Positions 16,328 to 25,576 are shown, numbered from the stretch's first letter. The stretch: 64,000 nucleotides of DNA from JBGSOV01 sp041738935 (GCA_041738935.1 JBGSOV010000007.1:35247-99246); one strand, 5' to 3'. Numbers and translations are program-made. Notes: a model not told the origin generated them from the sequence alone.

Positions 16328-18331
16328 ATGGCTGACAAGCAAAATTATTCCGCCGAAAGTATTCAAGTTCTCGAGGGACTCGAAGCAGTGCGCAAGCGCC
16401 CTGGTATGTATATCGGTTCGACCGATGTTAGGGGATTGCATCATTTGTTGTGGGAAATCGTCGACAATGCGATTGACGAATCTATGGCGGGATACTGCGA
16501 TAATATTGATATTGTTTTGCAGGCAGATGGTGGAGTGAGGGTGTGGGATAACGGACGCGGGATTCCTGTGGATGTGCATTCGAAAACCGGGAAGTCCGCA
16601 CTCGAAACTGTCATGACGATTTTGCACGCGGGTGGCAAGTTTGGCGGCGGCGGATACAAAGTCTCAGGTGGACTACATGGTGTGGGTGCGAGCGTGGTCA
16701 ACGCCTTGTCCGAAAAAGTGATCGCAACAGTACATCGTGACGGCAAACTCCATCGTCAAGAATATGCGCGCGGTGCAGTCATCGCACCGATTGAAGTAGT
16801 GGGCGAGGCAAAAGGAACAGGTACAGAAATCGTTTTTTATCCTGATGCGGAGATTTTTAAAGAAACTACACTTATGGAGTGGGAGACGATTTTGACCCGC
16901 TTACGCCAACAGGCATATTTGACGAAAGGCGTCCGTATCTCCATCGAAGATAATACTGGCGAAACTCAAAAGCGGCACGCCTTCTTTTTTGATGGCGGCG
17001 TGGCAAGTTATGTTCGACATTTGTCTGCCAACAAAGCACCGGTTTCTGAAGTGATTGCAGTTGAGCGCGAAACCGAAACTTGCCAAGTCGAAGTCGCAAT
17101 GCGCTACACCGATTCGTACACCGAAAATATTTGGTGTTTTACGAATCATATTCACAATCCCGAAGGCGGTACGCATTTGACCGGTTTTCGGGCGGCGCTG
17201 ACGCGCACCATCAATGCTTATGCGCGAGATAAGCAATTATTAAAAGAAAAAGAAGAAAACTTTGTCGCCGAAGATGTGCGTGAAGGACTAACTGCCGTGC
17301 TTTCAATCAAAATTGCCGAACCACAATTTGAAGGACAAACCAAGGGCAAACTCGGAAATTCCGAAGTACGCCCAGCAGTCGAAACTGCTTTTGCCGAAGC
17401 TTTTACCGAATATCTAGAAGAAAATCCTGCCGAAGCTCGCGCGGTTGTTGGCAAATGTTTGCTTGCTGCCCGCGCGCGCAAAGCCGCACGTGCCGCACGT
17501 GACACTGTTATTCGTAAGGGAGCACTGGAAGGTATGACACTTCCCGGAAAACTTGCCGACTGCTCGAGTCGTAATGCCGCCGAAACCGAAATCTTTATCG
17601 TCGAGGGAGATTCTGCCGGTGGTAGTGCCAAACAAGGACGCAACCGAGATTTTCAGGCAATTTTGCCATTGCGTGGAAAAATCCTCAATGTCGAACAAGC
17701 GCGTCTCGACCGTATGCTCGGCAACAACGAAGTCAAAGCATTGATTACGGCACTTGGTACCGGAATTGGCGAAATCTTCGAGGTCGACAAACTTCGCTAT
17801 GGAAAAGTCGTCATCATGACGGACGCGGACGTGGACGGTGCACATATTCGCACTTTGCTGCTCACTTTGTTCTACCGATATTTTCGTGAAATTATTGACA
17901 ACGGAAACCTGTTTATCGCTTGCCCACCGCTCTACAAAATCAGTAAAGGAAAAGATATTCGCTATGCATATGACGACAAACAAAAAAGCGAAATCTTTGC
18001 TGACATGGGATTTGCAGAAGATCCAGATTTGAGCGACCCGCCCGAAGTAGAAGAACAAGAAGACGGACAAGTTGAAGAGGAGGAAGAAATAGTAACTGCG
18101 AAAAAGGCAAATCGCATCTCGTTGCAGCGTTACAAAGGTCTTGGAGAAATGAACCCCGATCAGTTGTGGGATACGACCATGAATCCAGACTCACGCACGA
18201 TGCTGCGTGTTACAATCGAAGATGCCGAACGCAGCGATATGGTGTTTACAACGTTGATGGGAAGCGAAGTGTTGCCCCGCAAAAAGTTTATCCAGACCCA
18301 CGCTAAATCGGTGAAAAATTTGGACGTGTAA
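16328..18331 (+). CDS. gyrB: DNA gyrase subunit B
   Basis: A 667-residue ATPase subunit of the type II topoisomerase that introduces negative supercoils. GHKL ATP-binding motifs are seen (EIVDNAIDES, DNGRGIPVD, GGKFGGGGYKVSGGLHGVG), then the transducer domain and the TOPRIM domain (EGDSAGGSA near residue 425, MTDADVDGAHI near 497), and a C-terminal LQRYKGLGEMNPDQLWDTTM. An acidic insert (PEVEEQEDGQVEEEEE, near residue 575) in the TOPRIM region is unusual. GyrB rather than ParE is likely from QGRNRDFQAILPLRGKILNVE. gyrA is not in the window. I use the ATG at 16328 rather than the in-frame TTG at 16319. The 224 bp upstream show no clear regulatory element. Confidence 0.95.
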   Translation: MADKQNYSAESIQVLEGLEAVRKRPGMYIGSTDVRGLHHLLWEIVDNAIDESMAGYCDNIDIVLQADGGVRVWDNGRGIPVDVHSKTGKSALETVMTILHAGGKFGGGGYKVSGGLHGVGASVVNALSEKVIATVHRDGKLHRQEYARGAVIAPIEVVGEAKGTGTEIVFYPDAEIFKETTLMEWETILTRLRQQAYLTKGVRISIEDNTGETQKRHAFFFDGGVASYVRHLSANKAPVSEVIAVERETETCQVEVAMRYTDSYTENIWCFTNHIHNPEGGTHLTGFRAALTRTINAYARDKQLLKEKEENFVAEDVREGLTAVLSIKIAEPQFEGQTKGKLGNSEVRPAVETAFAEAFTEYLEENPAEARAVVGKCLLAARARKAARAARDTVIRKGALEGMTLPGKLADCSSRNAAETEIFIVEGDSAGGSAKQGRNRDFQAILPLRGKILNVEQARLDRMLGNNEVKALITALGTGIGEIFEVDKLRYGKVVIMTDADVDGAHIRTLLLTLFYRYFREIIDNGNLFIACPPLYKISKGKDIRYAYDDKQKSEIFADMGFAEDPDLSDPPEVEEQEDGQVEEEEEIVTAKKANRISLQRYKGLGEMNPDQLWDTTMNPDSRTMLRVTIEDAERSDMVFTTLMGSEVLPRKKFIQTHAKSVKNLDV

Positions 18332-18468
18332 GGCAATTCTCATTGAATTATTTTTCTAACAGCTGGCTGCTTTTCTCCAAATCGGAGGCTGCATGTAGCG
18401 CTCGTTACGCTCGTTGCTTCTCTTAATGTAGTTTTTTTCGTTATAATCAGTAGCGAATCGTTTTAAAT

Positions 18469-19173
18469 ATGAATCAAAAACCGCTGTTTTTTTCGCGCAA
18501 GTGGATACAAATTTTTTTTGGAGTGCTCCTTTTATCTCTTCTTGGATTCTTGATTCTTCACTTTCAACTTCATCGCTCTTTTTCGCGCGACAATCTTGAT
18601 CAGCTCGAATCCTTCCTTCGCTCGTTTGGCGTGTGGGCGCCGATTATTTTTGCGCTGGTCTATTATTTTGCCACGCTGTTTTTTTTGTCGGTGGTGGTTC
18701 TCACAATCTTGGGAGGATTACTTTTTGGCAAACTGTGGGGATCGCTTTTGGTGATTGTTGTTGCTACATTTGCTGCCCAAAGCGGATTTTGGCTTGCACA
18801 GCGCTATGGTTCGGGAATTTTTGACAAGGTCGGTAAACAAGGCGGTGTGATTTCTCAATTGGTGAAAAAAATTGAAACAGGTGTCGAGCAGCATGGATTT
18901 CGTACTTTTTTTGTCCTGCGGTGTTTGTTTTTGCCATATATGCCGCTTAGTTATGCAGCTGGCTTGGTCAAGACCGCAAAAGGGAGAGACTTTTTTTTGG
19001 CGACGCTCCTTTCCAATGCTATTTTTAGTCCGCTGTTTGTGTTCTTTGGCGACGCACTTTTACAAGGACCAAAAGCTCTCATTCTGCCAGCAATCCTTAT
19101 TGTGTTCGTGCTTTTTGTACCACGTTTTGTTCGCTTGTTGCAGCGGGATAATTCTCTTCAAAAAAAATTATGA
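18469..19173 (+). CDS. TVP38/TMEM64 (DedA-like) membrane protein
   Basis: A 234-residue integral membrane protein with an N-terminal helix and four to five further hydrophobic stretches. The family signature is visible: VLTILGGLLFGKLWGSLLVI, then AQSGFWLAQRYG, and FVLRCLFLPYMPLSYAAGL. TVP38/TMEM64 proteins belong to the DedA (VTT) superfamily of lipid scramblases or flippases; the exact substrate is unknown. A TATAAT at 18442-18447 is the likely -10 box. The stop overlaps the next gene by ATGA (19170-19173), so the two are translationally coupled. The same pairing with a disulfide reductase is common in bacteria. Confidence 0.88.
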   Translation: MNQKPLFFSRKWIQIFFGVLLLSLLGFLILHFQLHRSFSRDNLDQLESFLRSFGVWAPIIFALVYYFATLFFLSVVVLTILGGLLFGKLWGSLLVIVVATFAAQSGFWLAQRYGSGIFDKVGKQGGVISQLVKKIETGVEQHGFRTFFVLRCLFLPYMPLSYAAGLVKTAKGRDFFLATLLSNAIFSPLFVFFGDALLQGPKALILPAILIVFVLFVPRFVRLLQRDNSLQKKL

Positions 19174-20663
19174 AATACGAATATGATTTGCTCGTCATCG
19201 GCGGCGGTGCAGCAGGACTAACTGTCGCCTCAGGTGCTGCGCAACTGGGCGCCAAAGTCGCACTCGTGAGCAAAGGGTTGTTGGGCGGAGATTGTTTGTT
19301 TTTTGGTTGCGTACCAAGTAAAACCCTCATCAAATCCGCAAAGATTGCGCACGCGATGCGACATGCGTCGGCGTTCGGGATACAATCAGTCGAACCACAA
19401 TATGATTTTAATAAAGTTACGGAGCGGATTGACAGTGTCATCCAAACTGCCGGAATCCATGATGATCCCGCGCGCTTTCGGCAAATGGGCGTCGATGTGA
19501 TTTTTGGCGCGGCAGATTTTTGGGACAGGCATACTGTTTGTGTTCGTTTGGTCGACAGCCTCCACACTCTTCAACAACCAGAAGTGCTTGTACGCGGCAA
19601 AGATTTTTTATTATCAGCAAAAAAGATTGTGATAGCTACAGGCTCTCGTCCGTTTATTCCTGCGATTCCGGGGTTGCTTGAAGCTGGATTTTTGACGAAC
19701 GAAACAATTTTTTCGATGAAAACCCTCCCTCCTCGTCTCGCAATCTTGGGCGCCGGTCCCATCGGATGCGAACTGGCGCAAGCTTTTGCGCGCTTGGGCA
19801 GTAAGGTTACTTTAATCGTTCGTGGAACCCAAATTCTGCAAAAAGAAGATATTGATATTGCCGCCTACATGGCAGATATTTTTGTACAAGAAGGAATCGA
19901 GATTTTGTATGAAACGGAGTTACGCAAAATCATTCATCATAAAAAAAGCAAACTGCTCACCTTGCAAAAAAATGGCGAATCGCAAGAAATCGAAGTCGAC
20001 AATATTCTCATTGCTACTGGTAGAATGCCAGATATGACGCAGCTCAAACTCGAAAATGCCGGAGTCGTTTCTGATCGGCACGGTATTGGCACCGATAAGA
20101 AATTGCGCACGAATCAAAAGCACATCTACGCCATCGGTGACGTGAATGGGAAATATCAATTTACACATACTGCGGGATACGAAGGCGGTATTGTCGTCAG
20201 CAATGCCATTTTGCATATTCCGCGCAGCATCGATTATGACGCCATTCCGTGGGCGACATTTACCGATCCCGAAGTAGCCAGCTGTGGGCTAAACGAAACC
20301 GAAGCCAAAGAGCGCGGTATCAAATATCAGGTTTGGCAGCACGAGTTTGCCAAACAAGATCGCGCTTTGGCAGAATCCGAGACACACGGTTTTATCAAAA
20401 TTCTTACCACGGGTCGCCGCGCCAAAATCATTGGTGCACAAATCATTGGTGCGCATGCTGGAGAAATCATTCACGAATTGATTCTCGCTCGCAATGCCGG
20501 CATGACGCTTGCCAGCCTCGCGAGTGCGGTGCATATTTATCCGACACTGTCCGAAATCATCAAAACTGCTGCTGGCAAATATTTTGCCGAAAAATTATTT
20601 ACCAATAAAGTACGGAAGATACTTAAATTCCTTTTCCGATATCGTGGAAAGACGGAACAATAG
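19170..20663 (+). CDS. Class I pyridine nucleotide-disulfide oxidoreductase (mercuric reductase-like)
   Basis: A 497-residue FAD-dependent reductase. The N-terminal FAD site is GGGAAGLTVASG (11-22). The redox disulfide is GDCLFFGCVPSK, with Cys42 and Cys47. A second Rossmann motif, LGAGPIGCELAQAFARLGSKV, binds NAD(P)H. The second FAD motif is HIYAIGDVNG, and the dimer domain carries HIYPTLSE near residue 454 (catalytic His-Glu). It resembles MerA and dihydrolipoamide dehydrogenase but lacks the N-terminal heavy-metal domain and the C-terminal Cys pair of MerA, so mercury reduction is unlikely. Coupling to the TVP38 gene suggests a membrane-linked redox role. The substrate is unknown. Confidence 0.9.
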   Translation: MKYEYDLLVIGGGAAGLTVASGAAQLGAKVALVSKGLLGGDCLFFGCVPSKTLIKSAKIAHAMRHASAFGIQSVEPQYDFNKVTERIDSVIQTAGIHDDPARFRQMGVDVIFGAADFWDRHTVCVRLVDSLHTLQQPEVLVRGKDFLLSAKKIVIATGSRPFIPAIPGLLEAGFLTNETIFSMKTLPPRLAILGAGPIGCELAQAFARLGSKVTLIVRGTQILQKEDIDIAAYMADIFVQEGIEILYETELRKIIHHKKSKLLTLQKNGESQEIEVDNILIATGRMPDMTQLKLENAGVVSDRHGIGTDKKLRTNQKHIYAIGDVNGKYQFTHTAGYEGGIVVSNAILHIPRSIDYDAIPWATFTDPEVASCGLNETEAKERGIKYQVWQHEFAKQDRALAESETHGFIKILTTGRRAKIIGAQIIGAHAGEIIHELILARNAGMTLASLASAVHIYPTLSEIIKTAAGKYFAEKLFTNKVRKILKFLFRYRGKTEQ

Positions 20664-20749
20664 GATGCTCTGGCTATCGATTTTGGAGAAAACAAGTTGC
20701 GAAAAGTGTTCGCAAAAATAAATAATGCACGTGTTATTTTTTGTATCCA

Positions 20750-21175
20750 ATGGAAAAAACTGAATCAATTACGATTACGGTCGAAATAGAAGTAGAATTA
20801 CCGCTCGAGAAGGTGTGGAAGGTTTGGACAGGACCGGAACACATTACAAACTGGAATTTTGCATCTGATGATTGGTGTTGCCCCAATGCCGCCAATGACT
20901 TACAGATTGGAAAATTTTTTCTCTACAGGATGGAGGCAAAAGATGGTAGCACAGGTTTTGATTTCGCTGGCACATATGAAGAGATTATACCTGGCAAGCT
21001 CATAACGTATGTCATGGAAGATGGGAGAAGGGTTAGAATAGTCTTTAAAGACGTTGATGGCGCCACAAAAATTTCCGAATCTTTTGATGCAGAAGACATA
21101 AACTCTGCGGAATTACAAAAAACTGGATGGCAGGCAATCTTAAATAATTTTAAAAAGTACGCGGAGTCACTGTGA
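20750..21175 (+). CDS. SRPBCC/AHSA1-family protein
   Basis: A 141-residue START-like helix-grip protein. The start (ITVEIEVELPLEKVWKVWTGPEHITNWNF) and the end (KTGWQAILNNFKKYAE) match the AHSA1 (activator of Hsp90 ATPase-like) family, and FAGTYEEIIPGKLITYVMEDGR is the typical central strand pair. Members bind small hydrophobic ligands or act in stress; no ligand can be named. I use the ATG at 20750; a TTG at 20741 is less likely. A stretch able to form a hairpin (TTGCG/CGCAA near 20697) separates it from the reductase. Confidence 0.85.
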   Translation: MEKTESITITVEIEVELPLEKVWKVWTGPEHITNWNFASDDWCCPNAANDLQIGKFFLYRMEAKDGSTGFDFAGTYEEIIPGKLITYVMEDGRRVRIVFKDVDGATKISESFDAEDINSAELQKTGWQAILNNFKKYAESL

Positions 21176-21500
21176 GTCCCCGAGATATCGCGGCGCGGCA
21201 ATCCAGATATTCTTGGAGAAGCAGAGTCATACTCTGCTCCAGCTTTGAGAAGGAGCAACTCTCCTTAGTTGCTCCACATGTTTCTTGTAGACAAATTATC
21301 AAGGCGTACTCAAAACGATTGGTTGATTTGGATTTGCCGATGACCATTTCCAATGCACTTGCTCCTCGACATATTGCTTGCGCACCGGATTATCATGAAT
21401 GTAATTCAACTTTTGCGCATACAGTTTTTCTGAGTCAAGTTTTACAGACTGCTCCTTTCAAGTCCCTTTTTATAGCAGTCAGGCAGCAATTTTTTGCTAG
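21176..21500. other. Non-coding stretch with two tandem hairpins
   Basis: No convincing gene lies here: the 123-residue plus-strand frame (21172-21543) has no recognisable motif and covers palindromes. AGCAGAGT-CAT-ACTCTGCT at 21220-21238 is an 8-bp stem, and GGAGCAACT-CTCCTT-AGTTGCTCC at 21252-21275 is a perfect 9-bp stem. The preceding GCGGCAATCCAGA at 21195-21207 resembles the inner arm of the palindromic element at 41177-41188, so this may be a decayed copy of a dispersed repeat. Confidence 0.5.
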
Positions 21501-21707
21501 AAAAAGCCTTCTGTTTCAATCAGTTTTGGAAAGGTTATTGTAATAAGCTTTGAGGTTCGCTTTGATAATTCTGATCCGGGACTATTGCAAGAAAAATTGA
21601 GGTATAGAGGATGCGCTGTGTTCTTGGCATGAGCGGAAGAAAAGAAAAAGTTTAAGGGTGTGGGTGGACAAACAGACATAAATCTCCTAATTGAAGTATT
21701 AAAGTAA
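21501..21707 (+). pseudogene. Possible relic of a small gene, interrupted by one TGA (NYN/LabA-like tail)
   Basis: One frame stays open from 21501 to a TAA at 21705 except for a TGA at 21630. It reads FGKVIVISFEVRFDNSDP, LLQEKLRYRGCAVFLA, [stop], then EEKKKFKGVGGQTDINLLIE. The order 'E-KL-RGC-V' followed by 'KG-x-D-L-L' recalls the end of NYN/LabA-type RNase domains (KGVDVxLxxD). No N-terminal part with the conserved Asp is recognisable upstream. The resemblance is weak and read by eye; chance is possible. TGA is a true stop in this genome, so this would be a dead gene. Confidence 0.25.
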
Positions 21708-23114
21708 TCCTGACTCAGGATGACCGGCTCTGTTTTGCGTCACATCTGCTTTATTGACACGCAAGATATTTTGGTCTTGCATCAATTCCCAGACCTTGTC
21801 GGCAGGAAAGTCGGCAACAATATAATCATGGATGTTTTTTCTAAAGAGGAAGCTTTCGAATGGCTCCGCTCCATCTCGTTTGTATTTCAGCTTGCTGTTG
21901 GCGTCTTTATCCACCAAAAGTTTAGACTCTTCACTTTTGTTGTATCGAAAAGATCCGTTTCTCAGTCCCAACTCTTTTGCTTCTTCAAATGTCCTCCCAC
22001 CATAAGCGCGCACAAGGTCTTCGATACGCTGGCGCTCTTGCGCTTTGTCTGCCTCAGACATAACGTCTGGCAGATAAGTGGTGATCTGGATGGGGAAGCT
22101 TTTGTCCATATCGTCTTCTTCGGGGTAATGCTGTCGCCAATGCGAGCGGTCGTAGCGCTGATACCAAGTAATGCGATTGTCTTGCATGGCTTTTTGGAGC
22201 TGGCTTTCTGTAGCAACGACAGAGTTATCATAAAAATTAACACCTCCCACACCCTCGTCAAAACTTTCTATGGCAGAAAATTCGTACTCTTCATAAATAT
22301 CCTTGATCTCTTCTGCTGTACAGACCTGAGGGCAGTTAAAATAAACCGAATAGAATTCGTTTTCTTCTGGTTCTACTTCTCGAACAGGAAGGTCAGAAGG
22401 GATAGGAAGCTCGTGGAGAGAAGGATCATACTTTACTCTTACGACATTATAGATGGTGCGATTATCAGCAGTAGTTTCTGGTATTTTTTTGCTGTATTCG
22501 AGAATGGTACCATTCCTCGAAACTTCAGATTCAACAATATATCGTATCCAAAAAGGAATGTTTTTGAGGTCACTTCTTGCTACTTGGTAATATGCCTCTA
22601 CTCCGCTTTCTGATTCAGATGAACGAATCGGTGTAACCCAGTCTAAAAGTCTTTCTCGTGTATCCTTCAGTTTGATAATACTAATATTCCGTTCAAGAGA
22701 ATAATCCGGTACACCTGGCATGGAAGATTTAATTTCTGTATTTCTCAGCCTAATACTCCCGATTCCTCGACTTGAACGCACATTATATATAATCACGTCA
22801 CGATCTATTGGCTGAATATCCTGACTAGTGCCGAGCGATTCGATATCAATAGGTACTGCATAGTAATATTTGTCAAAGCGTATACCTGATTCCGAGAAAA
22901 TCGATTTCCGAATCCGCATTGCCTCCTCTATGGGCATGGCTTTGCTCGCTATCTCAGAAGTGGAAATCAATTCCGAATGCGTCGGCACCAGTAGCGGCAA
23001 AGAAGTGTAATACATCTGGTATGCCCACAAGCCGGAGGCAACTAAGACGATGCAGACGGCAAGCCCGATCAATAAGACTTTGGTGATGCGGCGAAGAGTT
23101 GAGAGTTTGGACAT
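21699..23114 (-). CDS. Anchored extracytoplasmic protein of unknown function
   Basis: A 471-residue protein with a basic N-terminus and one strong membrane segment (about residues 12-32, VLLIGLAVCIVLVASGLWAYQMYY). The rest is soluble and polar, expected outside the membrane. It contains only two cysteines close together (FNCPQVC, near residue 258). No family is recognised. A stretch YLPDVMSEADKAQERQRIEDLVRAYGG looks helical. It stands alone between the decayed region and the terminator of the cohesin/dockerin operon. Function unknown. Confidence 0.8.
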   Translation of the reverse strand: MSKLSTLRRITKVLLIGLAVCIVLVASGLWAYQMYYTSLPLLVPTHSELISTSEIASKAMPIEEAMRIRKSIFSESGIRFDKYYYAVPIDIESLGTSQDIQPIDRDVIIYNVRSSRGIGSIRLRNTEIKSSMPGVPDYSLERNISIIKLKDTRERLLDWVTPIRSSESESGVEAYYQVARSDLKNIPFWIRYIVESEVSRNGTILEYSKKIPETTADNRTIYNVVRVKYDPSLHELPIPSDLPVREVEPEENEFYSVYFNCPQVCTAEEIKDIYEEYEFSAIESFDEGVGGVNFYDNSVVATESQLQKAMQDNRITWYQRYDRSHWRQHYPEEDDMDKSFPIQITTYLPDVMSEADKAQERQRIEDLVRAYGGRTFEEAKELGLRNGSFRYNKSEESKLLVDKDANSKLKYKRDGAEPFESFLFRKNIHDYIVADFPADKVWELMQDQNILRVNKADVTQNRAGHPESGLL

Positions 23115-23430
23115 ATGAAATTAAAAAGAATTGAGAATTGCAAACAGAACCATTTACCCGACCAATTCCCCAAAAAGATTCTTGTCATCTTCTTTTCTTG
23201 GTAAGAGGGCGGTTTGATCATTGTTGTTTGGAGGATTGCTCGGAAACGGTTCCGGAAAGAGTACATACCAACTCAAAAATGCACGCAACAAAAAGACTCA
23301 GTAGTTTTTGCCATGAGTTGCAAACTGTATCCATAGCGCACGGAAAATTAGCTTGAGTATAAGCTTTTGTGGTGTTTTTGTCAAAATGAGCTTTCGATTA
23401 ATCGGCATCTGTTGCCAAAAAAACCGATAC
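23115..23430. other. Intergenic stretch without a recognisable gene
   Basis: About 315 bases between the anchored unknown protein (start at 23114, minus) and the operon terminator at 23431. Short open frames here have no motifs. It should hold the promoter of the gene at 21699-23114, but I see no convincing -10/-35 pair. Confidence 0.5.
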
Positions 23431-23467
23431 AAAAAACTCCGATCACCTCACACGAGATGACCGGAGT
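23431..23467 (-). terminator. Strong intrinsic terminator closing the cohesin/dockerin operon
   Basis: On the minus strand, ACTCCGGTCATCTC pairs with GAGGTGATCGGAGT across a GTGT loop, with only two G-T pairs, and is followed by six T (plus-strand A at 23431-23436). It lies 48 bp after the last stop of the operon (23515). Confidence 0.9.
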
Positions 23468-23514
23468 CAAACAAACCTGCAGTGGACGACTGCTTTTGCA
23501 AACAGACTTACGCT

Positions 23515-24306
23515 TTAGGCATGTTTTTTGCGACGAGCACGAAACCAGGCAGCGGCACTGCCCGAGAAGGCAAGAAGTGGCAGGAGTGGCGCTCCACTTT
23601 TTGGTTGATGTGGCGCAGCCATATGAAACTCTTCGCCAACGACGACCGAATAATCAACCGGTTCGGCCGAACCATCGACATGAATATTGACCGGAAAATC
23701 AACGGCTTCGGTAATAATCTCATCATTACCAGCGGGGATTTCATCACGGAAATCATCCTCATATTCTGGCGCGGCGGAATAAACTGGAGTTTCTTCGATG
23801 GGTGTTTCGGCAATCGGTGTTTCGATGAGGGTCGGAAACGGTGTTGGCTCTTCTGCTGTGGGGAGCGGAGTCATAACTGGTTCGGGCGTGGTTGTTGCCT
23901 CGCCCATTGATGGCGGATTGCCCGGAGGAGCAGGGAGGTCGGGTGAATCGGATTCTGTCGAGATTGCGCCGACATCATCGAGATTGACATCAACTGGCTC
24001 AGAACCGAGATTGAGCACATCATCGCCAAAGTCATCCATTGGGATTTGAGCGCCGTCTTCCGGAACAGCATTTACACCCAAAAGGTCGGGGTCTTGCCCC
24101 AAAAAGGCGGAGTAGTTGGACGAATCGCCGCCATTAAAGACAAATGGTGCGGCGCCGACCAAGATTAAGAATACACCGGTGCTGGCAAGTGCCAAGGCAA
24201 TACGGCGGTTTTTGCGAGAGTCGACTTGCGACAAGCTCATAATATTACCAGCATCGTGACTCGCTTTTTTGGCGTTGTCGGTAACAGTTGTCCACTGATT
24301 ACTCAT
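23515..24306 (-). CDS. Membrane protein with acidic Pro/Thr-rich ectodomain and C-terminal anchor
   Basis: A 263-residue protein, last gene of the surface operon. The ATG at 24306 (MSNQWTTV) is chosen; the longer frame would overlap the gene upstream. Residues about 35-60 (RRIALALASTGVFLILVGAAPFVF) form a membrane segment. An acidic, Pro/Glu/Thr-rich stalk follows (TPFPTLIETPIAETPIEETP). The C-terminus is tripartite: SGAP, hydrophobic LLPLLAFSGSAAAWF, then RARRKKHA. This is the layout of a sorting signal, matching the TGPE-ended signal of the gene before it. It may be a wall or membrane stalk for the cohesin/dockerin complex. Function inferred from layout and context only. Confidence 0.75.
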   Translation of the reverse strand: MSNQWTTVTDNAKKASHDAGNIMSLSQVDSRKNRRIALALASTGVFLILVGAAPFVFNGGDSSNYSAFLGQDPDLLGVNAVPEDGAQIPMDDFGDDVLNLGSEPVDVNLDDVGAISTESDSPDLPAPPGNPPSMGEATTTPEPVMTPLPTAEEPTPFPTLIETPIAETPIEETPVYSAAPEYEDDFRDEIPAGNDEIITEAVDFPVNIHVDGSAEPVDYSVVVGEEFHMAAPHQPKSGAPLLPLLAFSGSAAAWFRARRKKHA

Positions 24307-24358
24307 GTTTGTTTTGAAAAAGAAAGAAATTTTGTTTGAAAGAAAATATGAGGGCTTA

Positions 24359-25576
24359 CTACGTGCGCCGGAAGGCATACCACAGTGAGGCTGCACCCAT
24401 ACTTATCAGGAAAAAGAAAAGCAAATGTTCGGGTCCCGTACCGGCATTTTGATCGACACCATCGAGATTGGTGCCTTGTCCGGGGGCGGGAGTAGTGTCT
24501 CCTCCGTCTTGCTCTGGATCACGCGGATCACCGATAAAACCGTGGCTTTCGGATCCGGGTTGTCCAATCGTGACAAAAACTTCATCCGAATAATCGGTTT
24601 CGTTATCGGCATCGTTATATGCGGTAATCGCAAAGTAATATTTTTCGCCGACAGGCAAGTCAGGAAAAACGGCGAAGTTGGTGCGTCCGACATCGCGACG
24701 TCGGAGATAAAAACCACTTTTTTGTCCGTAATACAAGTAATAGCCTTTGACTGGAGGATCTGCAGCAATCGGCCAAACAAGGCGCACATTGCCGACATCA
24801 TCGGTTTGGATACGCAGCCCTTCTGGTCTGGCAAAGTCGTCATCTTCTGGCGGAAACATTGGCGGAGTTGGCGAAGCATTGATATCGCCCCCAATACCGC
24901 CCGTGTCTGGAGTTGGCGTCGGCTTGTTCGATTGTCCGGGTGCGCCATCGCCAAAAACGAGGGATTTGGGCGGATTCATAAGGCGGTTTTCTGACGAAAT
25001 ACCACTCGTAAAATAAATCCCCGTGTCGCCTAATTCGGTGTTTTGATAATTGAGAAACTCGATGGTGGCGTTCTGGGTAAACGGCATGAGACGTAGTGTT
25101 CCAATATAAAATTCGTCATTGCTGAGCGAACCGCCAGTGAGCGCGCGTCCGATTGAAACCGTGCCATTGTCTTCATCAATATTATTTTCGCCAGGCGCAC
25201 CGAGCGGAAAATCAGATTCGTCAGTGTTTAATTCGAGTATGCTCATGGACAATGGATCATATTTGAGTTTGGCGCGAATCGAGGTGACCATTTCTTGACG
25301 CGGGTTTTTGACATAGAGATCGACTTCGACAGTTTCGTTGAGTGCAAATTGTGATAACGAGTAGGCATCTTTTTGCTCGTCAAAGGGAATTGTCGGATCG
25401 CATTCATCTGCCGTCTGACCGTTTTGATCAGGTGATTCGGAAGGAATCGTAGTTTCGCTTGGCGTTTCGCAATGGAGCAAAAATGCGTAGTGCAAATCGT
25501 TTTCAAACGGGGCGGCAAATGTTTGCAGCGGCAAGAGCAGACCTAAAGCCAAAAGGAGGCGGGCAACGTATTTCAT
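24359..25576 (-). CDS. Secreted cohesin-like plus fibronectin III protein with C-terminal anchor
   Basis: A 405-residue protein. A Sec signal peptide (residues 1-21, LALGLLLPLQTFA) is followed by a cohesin-like beta-sandwich at about 72-190 (VEVDLYVKNP, KLKYDPLSMSILELN, GTVSIGRALTGG, FYIGTLRLMP). A Pro/Thr linker leads to a fibronectin type III-like domain at about 245-345 (VRLVWPIAADPPVKGYYLYYG, YYFAITAYNDADNETDYSD). The end is TGPE, a hydrophobic stretch (HLLFFFLISMGAASLWYAF) and RRT, resembling a sorting or membrane-anchor signal. It starts inside the stop of the lipoprotein gene (ATGA, 25573-25576). Likely a cell-anchored cohesin partner for the dockerins encoded upstream; the binding itself is inferred. 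Confidence 0.8.
   Translation of the reverse strand: MKYVARLLLALGLLLPLQTFAAPFENDLHYAFLLHCETPSETTIPSESPDQNGQTADECDPTIPFDEQKDAYSLSQFALNETVEVDLYVKNPRQEMVTSIRAKLKYDPLSMSILELNTDESDFPLGAPGENNIDEDNGTVSIGRALTGGSLSNDEFYIGTLRLMPFTQNATIEFLNYQNTELGDTGIYFTSGISSENRLMNPPKSLVFGDGAPGQSNKPTPTPDTGGIGGDINASPTPPMFPPEDDDFARPEGLRIQTDDVGNVRLVWPIAADPPVKGYYLYYGQKSGFYLRRRDVGRTNFAVFPDLPVGEKYYFAITAYNDADNETDYSDEVFVTIGQPGSESHGFIGDPRDPEQDGGDTTPAPGQGTNLDGVDQNAGTGPEHLLFFFLISMGAASLWYAFRRT

Noticed and set aside
19170..20663. Mercuric reductase (merA) annotation
   Set aside because: The heavy-metal-associated N-terminal domain and the C-terminal vicinal cysteines of MerA are absent, and no other mer gene is near.
21172..21543. 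123-residue plus-strand open frame as a gene
   Set aside because: It covers two perfect hairpins, has no recognisable motif, and starts inside the stop of the SRPBCC gene; more likely non-coding.
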